Shown: piece by piece, positions 36,686 through 46,430 of the stretch
Position numbering within the stretch: the stretch's first letter is position 1
How the letters are laid out: each line of letters begins with the position of its first letter
Source: Desulfosporosinus fructosivorans
GTDB lineage: Bacteria; Bacillota; Desulfitobacteriia; Desulfitobacteriales; Desulfitobacteriaceae
NCBI RefSeq assembly: GCF_004766045.1
Contig: NZ_SPQQ01000001.1
Location: 62,001 to 126,000 of the forward strand
DNA: 64,000 nt
Direction of reading: 5' to 3'
The notes under the pieces: generated by a model
Told to the model about the DNA's origin: nothing
What the model saw: only the letters and a program-made list of their open reading frames with translations
The model's database searches: none
Made by a program: the position numbers and the translations under genes

Positions 36686-38428
36686 CTATATTTTCCTGCG
36701 TTTTGTGAAGCTGGTGTGGAGCAATTGATGCGCCCTTTCTCCATAAGGTTCGCCGATGTAATCCTTATAGAGAGCGAGAACTGCTGGATTTTCGTGCGAC
36801 TTTCGCAAAGGCTTGGAGCGGTCTTCTTCATAAATGGCGTTGGCACGGGCTTTAAGAAGTTCAACATTGCCATGGTGATAGGGTTGCCCTCCTCCACCGA
36901 TGCATCCACCAGGGCAGGCCATAATCTCAATTACATCATAATGGGCTTCCCCAGTTTGTATTTTTTCAAGAATATAGCGGGCATGTCCTAGACCGTGCGT
37001 GACCGCAACCCGATAATCGCGCCCAGCGATCGGGATGATCGCTTCCTTAATTCCATCCATTCCCCGGAGAGCTTCAAACTCCACTTTCTCCAGAGTTTCA
37101 CCGGTTATCCACTCATAGGCGGTCCGCAGGGCTGCTTCGAGGACTCCACCTGTCGTCCCGAAAATCACGGAAGCGCCAGTCGATTCTCCTAGGAGGTCAT
37201 CAAATTCTTCATCTTTGAGATGTTCAAAATGAATGCCCGCTTCTCGAATCATACGTGATAGTTCTCGGGTAGTTATGACGATGTCCACATCCGGCATGAC
37301 CTGGCTTTGCCCCAATTCGGGGCGGGCTGCTTCATATTTTTTGGCTATGCAAGGCATGATTGAGACAACAGTAATTTTCTTAGGATCGATCCCATAGGTC
37401 TCTGCATAATAGCTTTTGGTTAAGACCCCTAACATTTCATGGGGAGATTTGCAGGTCGAAGGAATGTCCAGCAAATCCGGAAATTGATGTTCAAAGAATT
37501 TGACCCAGGCTGGACAGCAACTGGTGAGAATAGGTAATCGTCCGCCGTTTTTTAGGCGGTGAACCAGCTCGGACGCCTCCTCCATAATCGTTACATCCGC
37601 CGCAAAATCTGTATCAAAGACGCGGTCGAAACCAAGTCGCCGTAATGCCGAAACCATTTTGCCGGTGACAATCGTCCCTGGTTCTAAACCGAATCCCTCC
37701 CCAAGAGCAACCCGTACGGCGGGTGCTGTTTGCACGACGACAAAGCGTGTAGGATCGTTAAGTGCCTTCCAGACCTTGTCGACTTGATCCAGTTCCATCA
37801 AAGCACCAGTGGGGCATACCGCAACACATTGTCCACAGAACGTGCAAGAGGTGTCGTGTTGAGGTAAATCGAAGGCGGTTTTAACCACAGTTTCGAAACC
37901 GCGACCCACAGCAGAGTAAACGCCAACAGTCTGAACCTCGTTGCACATCGTTTCACACCGGCGGCAGCGAATGCATTTGTTGGGGTCGCGGATAATGGCT
38001 AAACTAGATTTATCAATCTCAAACTCACATTCTTCTCCTTCATAGCTGATATTACGCACGCCTAAATCTGCCGCGAGAGATTGGAGGTCACAGTCTAGGT
38101 TCTTGGCACAGGTTAAACATGATTTTGGATGGTCAGAAAGGAGGAGTTCAACCATGGTACGTCTAGCCTGGATAGCTAGAGGCGTATCTGTTTTAACGAC
38201 CATGCCATTTTGTACAGGGGTTGAACAGGAGGGGGCCAGATTTCGTCGCCCCTCGATATCGACCAAACACACTCGGCAGGAAGCAATGTGATTATTGATG
38301 TTCATTTCATGCAGGTTAAGGTAGCATAAGGTTGGGATATCGATGTTTATAGTGCGGGCAGCATCTAAGATGGACATGCCTTTTGGTACGGTAATAGGGA
38401 TATCGTTAATGGTCATCTGTATATCCAT
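36686..38428 (-). CDS. hydA: [FeFe] hydrogenase catalytic subunit (HydA)
   Basis: About 580 residues. In order: a [2Fe-2S] domain (CYLNLHEMNIN, then CRVCLVD), a His-Cys3 cluster (SDHPKSCLTCAKNLDC), two [4Fe-4S] motifs (CIRCRRCETMC and CTFCGQCVAVC), and the H-cluster with TSCCPAW, MPCIAKKYEA and MACPGGCIGGGGQP. It makes or oxidises H2 and, with HydB and HydC, couples NADH and ferredoxin (electron bifurcation/confurcation). The ATG at 38428 follows AAGGAGG by eight bases; reading further upstream would run through a dispersed repeat. Last gene of the operon. Confidence 0.97.
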   Translation of the reverse strand: MDIQMTINDIPITVPKGMSILDAARTINIDIPTLCYLNLHEMNINNHIASCRVCLVDIEGRRNLAPSCSTPVQNGMVVKTDTPLAIQARRTMVELLLSDHPKSCLTCAKNLDCDLQSLAADLGVRNISYEGEECEFEIDKSSLAIIRDPNKCIRCRRCETMCNEVQTVGVYSAVGRGFETVVKTAFDLPQHDTSCTFCGQCVAVCPTGALMELDQVDKVWKALNDPTRFVVVQTAPAVRVALGEGFGLEPGTIVTGKMVSALRRLGFDRVFDTDFAADVTIMEEASELVHRLKNGGRLPILTSCCPAWVKFFEHQFPDLLDIPSTCKSPHEMLGVLTKSYYAETYGIDPKKITVVSIMPCIAKKYEAARPELGQSQVMPDVDIVITTRELSRMIREAGIHFEHLKDEEFDDLLGESTGASVIFGTTGGVLEAALRTAYEWITGETLEKVEFEALRGMDGIKEAIIPIAGRDYRVAVTHGLGHARYILEKIQTGEAHYDVIEIMACPGGCIGGGGQPYHHGNVELLKARANAIYEEDRSKPLRKSHENPAVLALYKDYIGEPYGERAHQLLHTSFTKRRKI

Positions 38429-38455
38429 CGGAGTTCCTCCTTCAAGGGGTTCTTT

Positions 38456-38526
38456 ATCCAATCGTGAGACTCCCACTTCTACAAGCGGGAATGGTACGAT
38501 GGTCAACTTTAGTTGATACGAGTTTA
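38456..38526 (-). repeat. Dispersed hairpin element, copy 4 (internally deleted)
   Basis: On the minus strand it starts TAAACTCGTATCAACTAAAG at the hydB stop codon (TAA 38524-38526), then TTGACCATCGTACCATT, the perfect terminal hairpin CCCGCTTGTAGAAGTGGG, and GTCTCACGATTGGAT. Compared with the full copy it lacks about 110 nt of the middle. Confidence 0.75.
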
Positions 38527-40410
38527 GTGACGGGTGATAGCACCGGCAACACGGCATTGCTCCATGCATGCCCCGCATTTTAGGCAACGTTCTTCATCAA
38601 TGACGTGGCGCTCCTTGCCTGAGCCAGTGATGCAATTAGCCGGGCAGTGTTTTGTGCAGAGGGTACATCCTACGCACTTTTCGGTAATGCGATACTTCAA
38701 CAAGCTCTTACATACACCCGCAGGGCAGGTTTTATCGACGATATGGGCAAGGTATTCGTCTCGGAAATACTCGATCGTGGAGAGGATTGGGTTTGGAGCG
38801 GTCTGTCCCAGTCCACAAAGGGAAGAGGTTTTCACGATTTTTCCGAGCTGAACAAGTTTGTCTAAATCATCTTCAGTCCCTTTGCCTTCTGTAATTTTAG
38901 TTAGGATTTCATGAAGGCGTTTGGTACCGACACGACAAGCAGTACAGCGACCACAGGATTCGTCTACAGAAAATTCAAGAAAGAATTTAGCAATATTGAC
39001 CATACAATCGTATTCATCCATGACTATGAGCCCTCCGGATCCCATCATAGATCCAATGGCGGCTAAGGATTCATAATCAATAGGAGTATCTAAATATTTG
39101 GCTGGAATACATCCTCCTGAGGGGCCTCCCGTTTGTGCGGCCTTAAACGTTTTATGGTTTTTGATTCCCCCGCCCATGTTAAAGATAATTTCACGCAGGG
39201 TTGTTCCCATGGGGACTTCCACAAGTCCTACATTTCGAACCTTTCCAGCGAGTGCAAATACTTTGGTTCCTTTGCTTTTCTCCGTACCGATTCCAGCAAA
39301 CCAATCTGCTCCCTTTAAAATAATTGGAGGGATGTTGGCAAGAGTCTCCACGTTATTAACACAGGTGGGTTTACCCCATAACCCCTTTTGGGCAGGGAAC
39401 GGAGGTTTGACAGAAGGTTCTCCTCTAGCTCCTTCGATGGAATGAATCAGTGCTGTTTCTTCACCACAGACAAAGGCTCCGGCACCGTATTTGAGCTCAA
39501 TATCAAAGCAAAAATCGCTACCTAAAATTCCTTTGCCAAGTAAACCGTATTCCCGAGCTTGTACAATAGCAACTTCTAACCGATGAATAGCTGCAGGATA
39601 TTCTGCGCGGACATAGATAAAACCATGACTAGCTCCGATCGCCGAGCCCGCAATGAGCATAGCTTCTAAAACACTGTGAGGGTCACCTTCTAAGACAGAA
39701 CGGTCCATAAAGGCCCCGGGATCTCCTTCGTCAGCATTGCAAATAATGTATCGTTGCTCGGCCTCGCTCTTGCGTGTGAGTTCCCACTTCAAACCAGTGG
39801 AAAAGCCACCACCGCCACGCCCACGGAGCCCGCTATTTTTGATCACCTCGATAACTTCAAGTGGAGTCATGTGGAAGAGTACCTTAACTAAGGCCTGATA
39901 GCCGTCCGCAGCGATATATTCTAAAATATTTTCAGGGGCGATAAAACCGACATTGCGCAGGGCGATGCGAAGCTGACCCTTATAAAAGGGGAGGTTGGAT
40001 GCAAATCGTTCTTTTGTAATCGGATCTTTATAGAGAAGGCGTTCTACTTGGTTTCCTTTAACGAAGTGTTCTTCTACAATGGTTTCTACGTCCCCAACGG
40101 AAACCTCACAATAGGTAGTGTTATCGGGGTGAATCTCGATCATCGGGCCTCTTTCGCAAAAACCAAAACAGCCAGGTTGGAAAATCTGAACCTGTTCAGA
40201 TAATCCGCGTCGACTTAGTTCCTCCTTGAGAAAGTCAGCGATTCCAGGACTGCCTGAAGAGTGACAACCAGGTCCCCCGCAGATCAAAACGTCCCTGTGC
40301 TGGCCTTGTGCATCTTTAATTGTGACAGGGTTGGATATGCGTCGGTTTTTTAGGAGACTGAGGTTTTGTGCCTTAAGCGCATTCAGCGCATCAGCATTTT
40401 CGAGTTTCAT
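38524..40410 (-). CDS. hydB: NADH-binding hydrogenase subunit (NuoF-like, HydB)
   Basis: About 628 residues. The N-terminal thioredoxin-like [2Fe-2S] domain has CGGPGCHSSG and CFGFCERGP. The NuoF core carries FMN/NADH sites (GRGGGGFSTGLKWE and ICNADEGDPGAFMDR) and the cluster motif ESCGRCTACRVG with a distal Cys in SLCGLGQ. The C-terminal ferredoxin part has CVGCTLCTKHC and CLKCGACMEQC. This is the standard HydB/HndC layout. The ATG at 40410 follows GGAAGGGAAG; an upstream frame would overlap hydC. The stop lies at the edge of a repeat element. Confidence 0.96.
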   Translation of the reverse strand: MKLENADALNALKAQNLSLLKNRRISNPVTIKDAQGQHRDVLICGGPGCHSSGSPGIADFLKEELSRRGLSEQVQIFQPGCFGFCERGPMIEIHPDNTTYCEVSVGDVETIVEEHFVKGNQVERLLYKDPITKERFASNLPFYKGQLRIALRNVGFIAPENILEYIAADGYQALVKVLFHMTPLEVIEVIKNSGLRGRGGGGFSTGLKWELTRKSEAEQRYIICNADEGDPGAFMDRSVLEGDPHSVLEAMLIAGSAIGASHGFIYVRAEYPAAIHRLEVAIVQAREYGLLGKGILGSDFCFDIELKYGAGAFVCGEETALIHSIEGARGEPSVKPPFPAQKGLWGKPTCVNNVETLANIPPIILKGADWFAGIGTEKSKGTKVFALAGKVRNVGLVEVPMGTTLREIIFNMGGGIKNHKTFKAAQTGGPSGGCIPAKYLDTPIDYESLAAIGSMMGSGGLIVMDEYDCMVNIAKFFLEFSVDESCGRCTACRVGTKRLHEILTKITEGKGTEDDLDKLVQLGKIVKTSSLCGLGQTAPNPILSTIEYFRDEYLAHIVDKTCPAGVCKSLLKYRITEKCVGCTLCTKHCPANCITGSGKERHVIDEERCLKCGACMEQCRVAGAITRH

Positions 40411-40450
40411 CGATGGCTTCCCTTCCTTCAATACATTAAATTTTCGGACT

Positions 40451-40939
40451 CTAATCTTCCGGGCGGTAGTTTTCAAGGACCTGTCTAACTTCCTCTGGTT
40501 CATGTATTCGGCCATAGACTTTCCCATCCACCATCATGACTGGGGCAAGACCACACGCTCCAATACAGCGCAGAGAATCTAATGAAAAGAGATTGTCTTC
40601 GGTGGTTTGCCCAGTTTTAATCCCCATCTGTTTTTCTACTTCTTTTTGTAACTTCTCTGCACCTCGCACAAAACAAGCTGTACCCATGCAAATGTTGGCA
40701 GTGTGTTGTCCCCGAGGTTTCATGGTGAAAAAGGAGTAGAAACTCACGACCCCGTAGACTTTGGCCGCAGGAATGTCAAGTTTCTGGGCGATATGTAACT
40801 GTAACTTGTCGGACAGGAAGCCGAAGAGTTCCTGGGCTTGATGCAGGATCCCAATTAAGTTTTCCTTTTTGTAGGGGAGGCTGTCGATATAGTCATCCAG
40901 CCGGTGATAGTTATCATCGCTCGAAGTGTTGTCACACAT
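40451..40939 (-). CDS. hydC: NuoE-like hydrogenase subunit (HydC)
   Basis: 162-residue thioredoxin-like [2Fe-2S] protein. Cluster cysteines are in ICMGTACFVRGAE and SLRCIGACGLAPVMMV. The N-terminal helical part (LIGILHQAQELFGFL) is typical of NuoE/HndA. It works with HydB as the NADH-facing module. The ATG at 40939 has AAGGAGG six bases upstream; the in-frame ATG at 40984 lacks one. First gene of hydCBA. Confidence 0.96.
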   Translation of the reverse strand: MCDNTSSDDNYHRLDDYIDSLPYKKENLIGILHQAQELFGFLSDKLQLHIAQKLDIPAAKVYGVVSFYSFFTMKPRGQHTANICMGTACFVRGAEKLQKEVEKQMGIKTGQTTEDNLFSLDSLRCIGACGLAPVMMVDGKVYGRIHEPEEVRQVLENYRPED

Positions 40940-41051
40940 ACAAATCCTCCTTATAGTATTGATTCTAACGTTCAGTGTTCCCATTGCTTCAAAATTTAGA
41001 CTTAGAAATTTGAAGGAGCTATGAACTAATTGACATAAAATATTTATAGGA

Positions 41052-41081
41052 ATTATAATAAGGGACTGGTAAACTCTCCAA
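41052..41081 (-). promoter_or_regulatory. Possible promoter of the hydCBA operon
   Basis: On the minus strand TTGGAG (41076-41081), an 18-nt spacer and TATAAT (41052-41057), leaving a ~110-nt leader to hydC. The -35 match is weak. The remaining 41082-41281 shows a paired-looking GAGGGTTACCCTC segment but no recognised element. Confidence 0.45.
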
Positions 41082-41281
41082 GAGGGTAACCCTCGTGATG
41101 TTCAGAAGAACAACTGAGAGAGGGATGTCGAATTTGGTGGAACCCCCGGTTTTTGACTTGCATTCTGGTGTTAGAACAAAAAATAGATTAAGATAGATAA
41201 ATGGAAATGAATTGCACGACACATATCGTCGTAGAATGCCAAGACACTTCCGCATAATGTTTAATGTAGGTGAAAGAAAGA

Positions 41282-42505
41282 ATGACAAAGAGAATAAATA
41301 ATACCAAGAAGGCTAACCTCACCCTAGGTGGGATTACCCTTGGATTTTTACTAAGTTATCCGTTTCATGGGGGCTTCGTTGGTGGACTCATCGCTAGTGG
41401 ATGTAGCGCGGGAATGATCGGGGGGCTTGCCGATTGGTTTGCTGTAACGGCGCTTTTTCGACGTCCCTTGGGAATTCGACCGGGCAAAATAATTCGCACA
41501 GAGATAATTCCGCAGAACCGAGAACGGATTTTTGTGGCCTTAGCAGATATGGTACAAGATGAATTACTTTCGCAAGATGTACTCCAACGCAAATTATCCG
41601 CTTGGGATTTTTCAGGCGTGCTTATACGGATCTTGAGTAAGCCGGAGGTTAAGCTTTCCATCGAACCCTTACTAACGAATTTGGCAGAGGATGTCGTTAG
41701 GCATATGGGACAAGGCGAATTCACACAGGGTATGCAGGGCTTACTCCAGGAAAATATGGGTAGCATGAATCTCTCGCAAACTCTGGCAGAAGTCATCGAA
41801 TTTTCATTAGACCACGGAGGTTTCGCGGAAGTTCTGGGGGTTATTTGTCGAGCAATCAACGAGTATGTAGAGCAACCTGAGGTCAAGGCAGCCCTAATAA
41901 ATACGATGGATGCCGCCCTAATAAGGTACGGTGACAATAATGCTACCCGTAAAATGGTCGTAAAGTTCCTTCCTGCACCCGCTGTTCTGGCTCATGGTCT
42001 TCAAGAGAAGGTCAAAACCGCGCTACAGGACGGGACAGTTGAGCGGTGGCTTAAGGACTCTTTGCTCCACTTTGTGTTAGAACTTAAGACAAAATCCTCG
42101 CTTCAGGAAAGTATTAACAAGTTTATCTATACCATTCTTGACCAGAACCCTGAAAACTCAGCGTTTAAGAAAAAAGATGCGACTTTAATAGCAGTGATTG
42201 AACACTTGAGGGGTAATCTTTCGAACAATTGGGATGGGTACCTTGGGATATTAGAGGGCAATCAATCCCTTAGATTGAAAGTGGATGAGAGGGTCAAGCT
42301 TCTCCTTGAAAAACAGATTGGACTCCACCACAAGACAATAGGACGCATGGTTCGTGAAGGGTTGGATCCTCTGACGGATGACAAGCTTGTTGAATTGATT
42401 GAGGACAAAGCGGGTAATGACTTGCAAATGATACGAATTAACGGGTCGGTAGTCGGCGGTCTGGCCGGAATGTTGATCTACGTGCTTGGGATGGTGTTGA
42501 AATGA
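41282..42505 (+). CDS. DUF445 family membrane protein, first copy
   Basis: About 407 residues with two N-terminal hydrophobic helices, the signature GGLADWFAVTALFRRPLGIR then IIPQNRERI, a long helical domain, and a C-terminal helix in NGSVVGGLAGMLIYVLG. DUF445/YjiN proteins resemble structural or lipid-associated membrane proteins; function unknown. ATG at 41282 (AGGTG ten bases upstream) is preferred to a GTG at 41270. It overlaps the next gene by four bases, and that gene is a paralogue. Confidence 0.88.
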   Translation: MTKRINNTKKANLTLGGITLGFLLSYPFHGGFVGGLIASGCSAGMIGGLADWFAVTALFRRPLGIRPGKIIRTEIIPQNRERIFVALADMVQDELLSQDVLQRKLSAWDFSGVLIRILSKPEVKLSIEPLLTNLAEDVVRHMGQGEFTQGMQGLLQENMGSMNLSQTLAEVIEFSLDHGGFAEVLGVICRAINEYVEQPEVKAALINTMDAALIRYGDNNATRKMVVKFLPAPAVLAHGLQEKVKTALQDGTVERWLKDSLLHFVLELKTKSSLQESINKFIYTILDQNPENSAFKKKDATLIAVIEHLRGNLSNNWDGYLGILEGNQSLRLKVDERVKLLLEKQIGLHHKTIGRMVREGLDPLTDDKLVELIEDKAGNDLQMIRINGSVVGGLAGMLIYVLGMVLK

Positions 42506-43809
42506 ATTATCACAGAAAGGCAAATATTACGTTGGTCGCCGTTTTCCTCTTCTTCATGGGTACTGCGGTGTTAGAACATTTCAATCCAAGTAACTTCGCA
42601 ATCAGGTTGACGTTTTTCGTCTCGGAAGCAGCCTTAGTGGGTGGAATTGCCGATTGGTTTGCGGTAACAGCGATTTTCAAAAAACCACTAGGTTGGGGCT
42701 ATCATACCGCACTGATTCCACGAAACCGCGAGAAGGTGATTGTAGCTGTTGCCTCAATCGTGCAGACAGAGTTACTAAACATGAATTTAATTCGTAAGAA
42801 GATTGAGGGGATTCCATTTAGTAAAGGACTTCTATTGATTGTCGAAAAAGCAGGTGGAACAGGATACCTAACTGATACGATTCTGACCTATCTTCGGCGT
42901 TATGCTCAAAAACAGGAACCGGCCCAACTAGCAGAGAAACTAGCCGTGTTTATCCGTAGCACTGCAAAGACTTGGAACTTAGCGCCAAGGATACAGGGCC
43001 TAAGCGGGTGGGCGTTAAAACATGGATTTATTGATCTAGGATTGGATCGCTTAGCCGAAGGGCTCTGGGAAAAAGCCTCCGATGGAGAAACGCGTAAGAC
43101 TATTCTCCGTTACCTAGAGGAGATTAAAGAAGAAAAAGTAGGCAATGGGGGGTCAATATTCCGCACATTGCTAGGTTTTGTTGAAATGTCAGATGGGTTA
43201 AACCTCGACGAAGCCGCCGATGCACTTCAGGTGGAGCTGCTCCTCACCTTACGCAAAATTAGAGACCCGCTAGATCCTTTGCGTATCAGCCTAAAGGATA
43301 CCCTTCTAAATAGGGCAGAAGAATTAGAGTCTGATACCCGGTTTAGCGCTCAAATCGAGCAATGGAAGGAAGACTTGTTGGGCGATGCTGTATTTAGCAG
43401 ATTTCTGGAATCTGTACTTGGGGAAGCCCTCAAGGTTGCCGCATCACCTTCTACACCATCGGATCCGAATGCCCTGTATCGTACGATTCATCCTTACGTC
43501 GAAAAATACTGGGTTAGCGTACAGCATAACTCGGGACTTCAGGCAAAGATCAACTCGTTCCTTGTGGATACCTTATGCAGGATAATTCAAAATGAACATG
43601 ACCTAATCGGTGGCATGGTCAGGGAGACCTTGACCGCTTACACTGATCAGGATCTCAACCGATTTGTTGAGGAGAAGGCAGGTAACGACCTCCAATGGAT
43701 CCGGATTAATGGATCGATGATTGGTGGGATCGTTGGGCTCTTCTTGTTTCTATTTTTAGAGTTTGTCTATAACCCTATTTTGCCTACTTTAATGAACTAT
43801 TTCCGATGA
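42502..43809 (+). CDS. DUF445 family membrane protein, second copy
   Basis: 435 residues, paralogue of the preceding gene: GGIADWFAVTAIFKKPLGWG, then LIPRNREKVIVA, and the C-terminal EEKAGNDLQWIRINGSMIGGIVG, which matches EDKAGNDLQMIRINGSVVGGLAG of the first copy. Starts with ATG inside the stop of its partner (ATGA), so the two are co-translated and probably form a hetero-complex in the membrane (inference). Confidence 0.88.
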   Translation: MNYHRKANITLVAVFLFFMGTAVLEHFNPSNFAIRLTFFVSEAALVGGIADWFAVTAIFKKPLGWGYHTALIPRNREKVIVAVASIVQTELLNMNLIRKKIEGIPFSKGLLLIVEKAGGTGYLTDTILTYLRRYAQKQEPAQLAEKLAVFIRSTAKTWNLAPRIQGLSGWALKHGFIDLGLDRLAEGLWEKASDGETRKTILRYLEEIKEEKVGNGGSIFRTLLGFVEMSDGLNLDEAADALQVELLLTLRKIRDPLDPLRISLKDTLLNRAEELESDTRFSAQIEQWKEDLLGDAVFSRFLESVLGEALKVAASPSTPSDPNALYRTIHPYVEKYWVSVQHNSGLQAKINSFLVDTLCRIIQNEHDLIGGMVRETLTAYTDQDLNRFVEEKAGNDLQWIRINGSMIGGIVGLFLFLFLEFVYNPILPTLMNYFR

Positions 43810-43944
43810 AGTCTCTAAGTCAAACATAGGATATTGAAATAGCGGTTAGCCTATCTGAATCTCAGATGGCTGACTCCTAATCTCGGGTTCTGAATTCTGG
43901 CTTCTGACCCCTGTTAGGTATACAAGATTCATTAGGAAAAAGTG

Positions 43945-43974
43945 TTGCAAGACAGTTCGCATCTGTGCTAGAAT
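43945..43974 (+). promoter_or_regulatory. Promoter of the amt leader
   Basis: TTGCAA (43945-43950), 18-nt spacer, TAGAAT (43969-43974). Predicted start near 43981, giving a ~280-nt leader before amt. Confidence 0.65.
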
Positions 43975-43980
43975 ATCAAA

Positions 43981-44262
43981 CATAAGGTGTGCACAGCCGA
44001 AACAACTCGGTTAGGAAAAAATTAATGCAAAGCAATGGCGCTTTGAGGATACTCGTAAGAGTAGCTCAAAGCGCCATTTTGAGTTGCACTGCAGTGCAAT
44101 TCAGCAAGGTCCCTTCCCGTCATCAGGTAACAGGGATCTCGACTATCGTGGATCTAACCATAAATGGGATGCTCTAATTTCGAACGTTTTGTTCGAGTCA
44201 TGGTCAGCACGACCAGGCTAACTAAGTTTCGCTAATAACACAGAAGATGAGGAGGAAAGATT
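43981..44262 (+). promoter_or_regulatory. amt leader with intrinsic terminator (possible attenuator)
   Basis: Between promoter and gene lies a small AGCCGA/TCGGTT hairpin (~43996-44011), then a strong terminator (44034-44047 with 44065-44078, inner TACTC/GAGTA stem, TTTT), and a perfect 16-bp palindrome TTGCACTGCAGTGCAA (44084-44099). The arrangement suggests termination control, but no known riboswitch or ANTAR-type loop was recognised. Confidence 0.6.
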
Positions 44263-45492
44263 ATGGATACAGGGGATACAGGCTTTATTATGATTTGCAC
44301 AGCACTCGTTTTTCTTATGACACCTGGTTTAGCGCTTTTTTATGGGGGCATGGTACGTAAAAAGAATGTGCTTAGTACCCTCATGCATAGTTGGATCGTC
44401 ATTGGTATTATGTCTTTGCAGTGGATCTTGGTGGGATATACATTGGCTTTTGGGCCAGACAATTACGGTTTAATTGGAGGCTTAGACTGGCTGGGGTTGA
44501 ATGGAGTTGGTATGGAGCCCAACCCTGATTATGCAGCCACCATTCCAGCAATTCTATTTATGGCCTTTCAAATGATGTTTGCAGTAATCACCCCCGCTTT
44601 AATAAGTGGTTCAATTGCAGAACGGATGCGTTTTCCAGCCTTTATTCTCTTCATGCTGTTGTGGGCGACCTTTGTATACGATCCTTTGGCCCATATGGTC
44701 TGGGGTGTCGGTGGCTTTCTAAGAGAACTAGGAGCGTTGGACTTTGCCGGAGGTAACGTCGTGCATATTAGTTCTGGCTACTCCGCCTTGATAGCAGCCC
44801 TGGTGCTCGGTAAACGCAAAGGATTTGGTAAAGACTCAATGGCGCCGCATCACGTTCCGATGACTGTTTTAGGTGCAGGTTTCCTATGGTTTGGTTGGTT
44901 TGCGTTTAATGCAGGCAGTGCCTTAGGTGCGAATGGTTTAGCGGCTATGGCCTTTGTGAATACAAACACAGCAGGAGCAGCAGCAGCTATTGCCTGGGTA
45001 ATTGTGGAGCGCCTGCACAGAGGAAAACCCACCATGCTCGGTGCCGCTAGCGGTGCAGTGGCTGGATTAGTAGCGATAACTCCAGGTGCAGGTTTTGTAA
45101 CTCCGCTTTCCTCAATATTTATCGGTCTAATCGGCGGAACAATCTGTTATCTGGCAATTAGTGTAATGAAAGCGAAATTTGGCTATGACGATGCCTTAGA
45201 CGCGTTTGGTTGCCACGGGATTGGTGGAACTTGGGGTGCTTTGGCAACAGGGATCTTTGCTACCACGACTATTAATCCAGCCGGCGCGGATGGTTTATTT
45301 TACGGAAATTCGTCACTCTTGGGAATCCAGGTTATGAGTGTTGGAATTACGATAGCCTTTACCGTGACGGCGACGTTCATCATTTTGAAAGCAATTGGTC
45401 TGGTGATGAAACTTCGTGTTAGCGAGGAAGAGGAATCAAATGGTTTGGATCTATCCTTGCACGGAGAGAGAGCTTATTCGGAATTCGTCTAA
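44263..45492 (+). CDS. amt: Ammonium transporter
   Basis: 409 residues, eleven predicted transmembrane helices. The Amt signature DFAGGNVVHISSGYSALIAALVLGKRKG contains the first pore His; the second is in DAFGCHGIGGTWGALATG. The N-terminal GLALFYGGMVRKKNVLSTLM and the phenylalanine gate region are normal. GGAGG precedes the ATG. A P-II gene follows after ~160 bp, as is usual, and should block the channel when nitrogen is plentiful. Confidence 0.97.
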   Translation: MDTGDTGFIMICTALVFLMTPGLALFYGGMVRKKNVLSTLMHSWIVIGIMSLQWILVGYTLAFGPDNYGLIGGLDWLGLNGVGMEPNPDYAATIPAILFMAFQMMFAVITPALISGSIAERMRFPAFILFMLLWATFVYDPLAHMVWGVGGFLRELGALDFAGGNVVHISSGYSALIAALVLGKRKGFGKDSMAPHHVPMTVLGAGFLWFGWFAFNAGSALGANGLAAMAFVNTNTAGAAAAIAWVIVERLHRGKPTMLGAASGAVAGLVAITPGAGFVTPLSSIFIGLIGGTICYLAISVMKAKFGYDDALDAFGCHGIGGTWGALATGIFATTTINPAGADGLFYGNSSLLGIQVMSVGITIAFTVTATFIILKAIGLVMKLRVSEEEESNGLDLSLHGERAYSEFV

Positions 45493-45526
45493 AGCTCGCT
45501 AGACATGAGCGTATAATAGGCAAGCT

Positions 45527-45561
45527 GGGGACGGCTCGATTTGAACTTGCACAACGTCGAG
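45527..45561. repeat. Second repeat family, copy B3
   Basis: GGGGACGGCTCGATTTG followed by AACTTGCACAACG; resembles the segment at 61578-61611. Confidence 0.35.
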
Positions 45562-45637
45562 AAATCAAGTCAGGAACTCGAGCAGTTAAGACAATATCTC
45601 TATTTCTTTGAAAAGGTTGTCAATTCAAATTGCATAG

Positions 45638-45988
<351 letters not shown>

Positions 45989-46103
45989 GTTTAACCAAGT
46001 GCTCCTCTGAGTAGGAGGAATTCAGGTACAGTATATTTAGAACTCTCTCCTACTGAATCTACCGAGCGAAGCCAGTTAGAGCTCGGCAAAATAATTCGAA
46101 ATA

Positions 46104-46146
46104 GAAAGTCAGTTACTCTTATGAAAGGAGTAACTGGCTTTCTTTG
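46104..46146 (+). terminator. Terminator of the P-II gene
   Basis: 15-bp stem (46104-46118 with 46128-46142, one G-U pair) followed by TTTG. Confidence 0.75.
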
Positions 46147-46265
46147 CCTTCTTTGACAAGATGTCAAAGAAAGGGGGGAGTAAGCTCCCCGTCATTTTGG
46201 TAAAATATGGAACAAATAAATGTGAATAAGCGTATGATGTACAAACGATGAAAGGGGGATTCAAA

Positions 46266-46379
46266 ATGCTCGGAGCTGGTGGACATGGTTGTGGTTGCGG
46301 TTGCGGTGGTGTAGGAACTGGTATTGCGATTGTAGTTGTAATAATTTTGCTTCTCATCGCATTGGGTATTGTATTCTAA
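46266..46379 (+). CDS. YjcZ-like tiny glycine/cysteine-rich membrane protein, first copy
   Basis: 37 residues: a glycine/cysteine-rich head (LGAGGHGCGCGCGGVGTG) and one hydrophobic helix of about 18 residues ending in GIVF. AAAGGGGG lies just upstream of the ATG. Similar tiny proteins (YjcZ family) are expressed in sporulating Firmicutes; their role is not known. A related gene follows 51 bp on. Confidence 0.8.
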   Translation: MLGAGGHGCGCGCGGVGTGIAIVVVIILLLIALGIVF

Positions 46380-46430
46380 ACTGTCAACGTCACGTGCTCA
46401 ATAACCTGAATTTGAAGGAGGTTTAACAAA

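Noticed and set aside
38429..38587. N-terminal extension of HydA
   Set aside because: The extra residues would be encoded by a dispersed repeat and the end of hydB; the family start with a strong ribosome binding site is at 38428.
41051..41165. Paired segment GAGGGTTACCCTC near the hydrogenase leader as a riboswitch
   Set aside because: It could not be matched to any known riboswitch core; only a possible promoter was retained.
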